A stretch of 54,065 nucleotides of DNA from assembly GCA_015680685.1 (NCBI GenBank), contig MNCI01013717.1:6152-60216 (forward strand), written 5' to 3'. Position numbers and translations under genes: made by a program. Source of the stretch: Gnetum montanum (Eukaryota > Streptophyta > Gnetopsida > Gnetales > Gnetaceae). Shown here piece by piece: positions 53,441-54,065 of this stretch. The notes beneath the pieces were generated by a model. That model was given only the letters and a program-made list of their open reading frames with translations, did no database searches and was not told where the DNA came from. How positions within the stretch are numbered: position 1 is the stretch's first letter; each line of letters starts with the position of its first letter.

Positions 53441-54043
53441 CTATAGATACAATTTAACATTGGCATACCACTCCTGGGTATCCGCAACATTGACAGATGC
53501 CACGTGTTCCACCTGAGTGATAGGCTCTACGCATTCTATAATCGTGGTTGGTAGGTTTTCCAAGGAATGTGATGGAATGTTTAATGCAATGGTAGCTAAG
53601 GCATTTGCCATGGTGTTCTCGTTGCACGGCATGTGTTGCACATCTATGGTTGCAAATTTCTTAAGCAGGATTTTTGCTAGGTCGCAGTAGGGTTGCAGGT
53701 GTGTAGCCTTGCAGGCATAGACCTCAGTGATTTGATTCACAACTAGTTGTAAATCTCCCTGGATTGCTAGGTGTTGTATGTGCAATGCTCGAGCAGTTAA
53801 GAGGCCCCTGAGTAACCTCTCATACTCTGCCACATTGTTGGTACAAGAGAATGCAAAATGATATGCAGATGGATGCATTTCCCTAGAAGGAAATGTGATG
53901 ACGGTAGCGGTGCTACCTCCTTGGATGGTTGAGGTGCTGTCGAAGTGTAGAGTGGCTTCGAGATGCGATGGGACAATGTCAATATTGCTAACATGCTCGT
54001 CTAGGAATTCGGGGTCTATGGTTGTCTGGTCATTGACTGGCAA
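53441..54043 (-). pseudogene. RNase H domain, Tat/Retand type (element E)
   Basis: 200-codon open stretch, longer than any other gypsy frame here. The RNase H domain spans about residues 25-155: LHFDSTSTIQGG (family FDGSxxxxGxG), HFAFSCTNNVAEYERLLRGL, IQGDLQLVVNQITEVYACKA and MPCNENTMANALATIA. The Glu in AEYE and the first Asp are kept, GDS reads GDL, and the last catalytic Asp reads Asn (MANALA, family xADALA). The NNVAEYE form is typical of Tat-lineage RNase H. The frame continues toward the right edge; RT lies outside. Confidence 0.85.
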
Positions 54044-54065
54044 GACCGTGAGTTGGGTTGCTATG

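Larger units (their letters stand above)
47735..54065 (-). mobile_element. Tat/Retand-type Ty3/gypsy element E (partial)
   Basis: Minus-strand element entering from the right edge. From high to low coordinates: RNase H, H2C2, integrase core, integrase C-terminus, a 30-bp minisatellite, an unassigned 3' region, a polypurine-like AAGGGGGGG (51166-51174 on the minus strand), then LTR-like DNA with a TATA box near 48190. A plus-strand LINE fragment sits inside the LTR-like part. The exact low-coordinate end (about 47735-47830) is uncertain and is disturbed by N bases. Confidence 0.7.

Overview
This window is plant nuclear repeat DNA. It holds no host gene, tRNA or rRNA gene that I can support. 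Almost every stretch belongs to a decayed retrotransposon: Ty3/gypsy of the Athila type, Ty3/gypsy of the Tat/Retand type, Ty1/copia, and two LINEs. Old, stop-riddled, nested copies with complete LTRs still present suggest a large-genome seed plant that removes retrotransposons slowly (a gymnosperm would fit, but the sequence alone does not decide this). Most coding remnants carry in-frame TAG, TAA and TGA where Gln, Trp or Arg is expected. LTR pairs differ mostly by transitions, and CpG sites in primer-binding sites have become CpA/TpG. These are signs of long methylation-driven decay.

Layout, left to right. 1-2080: minus-strand Athila-type gag-protease fragment (F), cut by a minus-strand LINE reverse transcriptase relic (2081-about 4250). 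About 4300-5150: 5' end of a minus-strand copia element (8-bp inverted LTR termini and an initiator-Met primer-binding site). 5531-18222: plus-strand Athila-type element A, with two LTRs, a tRNA-Asp primer-binding site, gag, protease, RT, RNase H and integrase remnants, a long spacer, an internal LTR-like promoter, and a third open reading frame (ORF3) that is itself split by a solo LTR with a target-site duplication. 18223-19149 plus 29045-32174: element D, of which only ORF3 and the 3' LTR are visible, split by element B. 19150-29044: element B, gag-pol between two LTRs, lacking ORF3 and the internal promoter. 32175-35666: AT-rich unassigned DNA with a tRNA-like SINE candidate and a 79-bp tandem repeat. 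35667-about 47735: minus-strand element C (3' LTR, ORF3, internal promoter, spacer, pol, gag), truncated at its 5' end. About 47735-54065: minus-strand Tat/Retand-type element E (integrase, RNase H, 30-bp minisatellite, LTR-like promoter with palindromes), carrying a plus-strand LINE fragment with an unbroken 457-codon frame.

The most interesting observation is the organisation shared by A and C: gag-pol, then a purine-rich GGGGGAGATG-type tract, then about 1.5 kb of conserved non-coding spacer, then a TATA box preceded by short repeats that look copied from the element's own LTR U3, then ORF3, then the LTR polypurine tract and the 3' LTR. ORF3 sits where env-like genes sit in Athila elements. 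Its N-terminal part has an LPFPCLI-type motif, its C-terminal half is coiled-coil-like, and it ends in a conserved PWDVPIPS-type motif. Copy B has lost the promoter-like block and ORF3 together. This suggests a second transcription unit inside the element.

Three N positions lie next to exact short duplications (8470-8563 direct; 47833-47880 against 48067-48114 inverted) and look like assembly artefacts. All boundaries of decayed coding regions are by eye; no alignment or database search was run.
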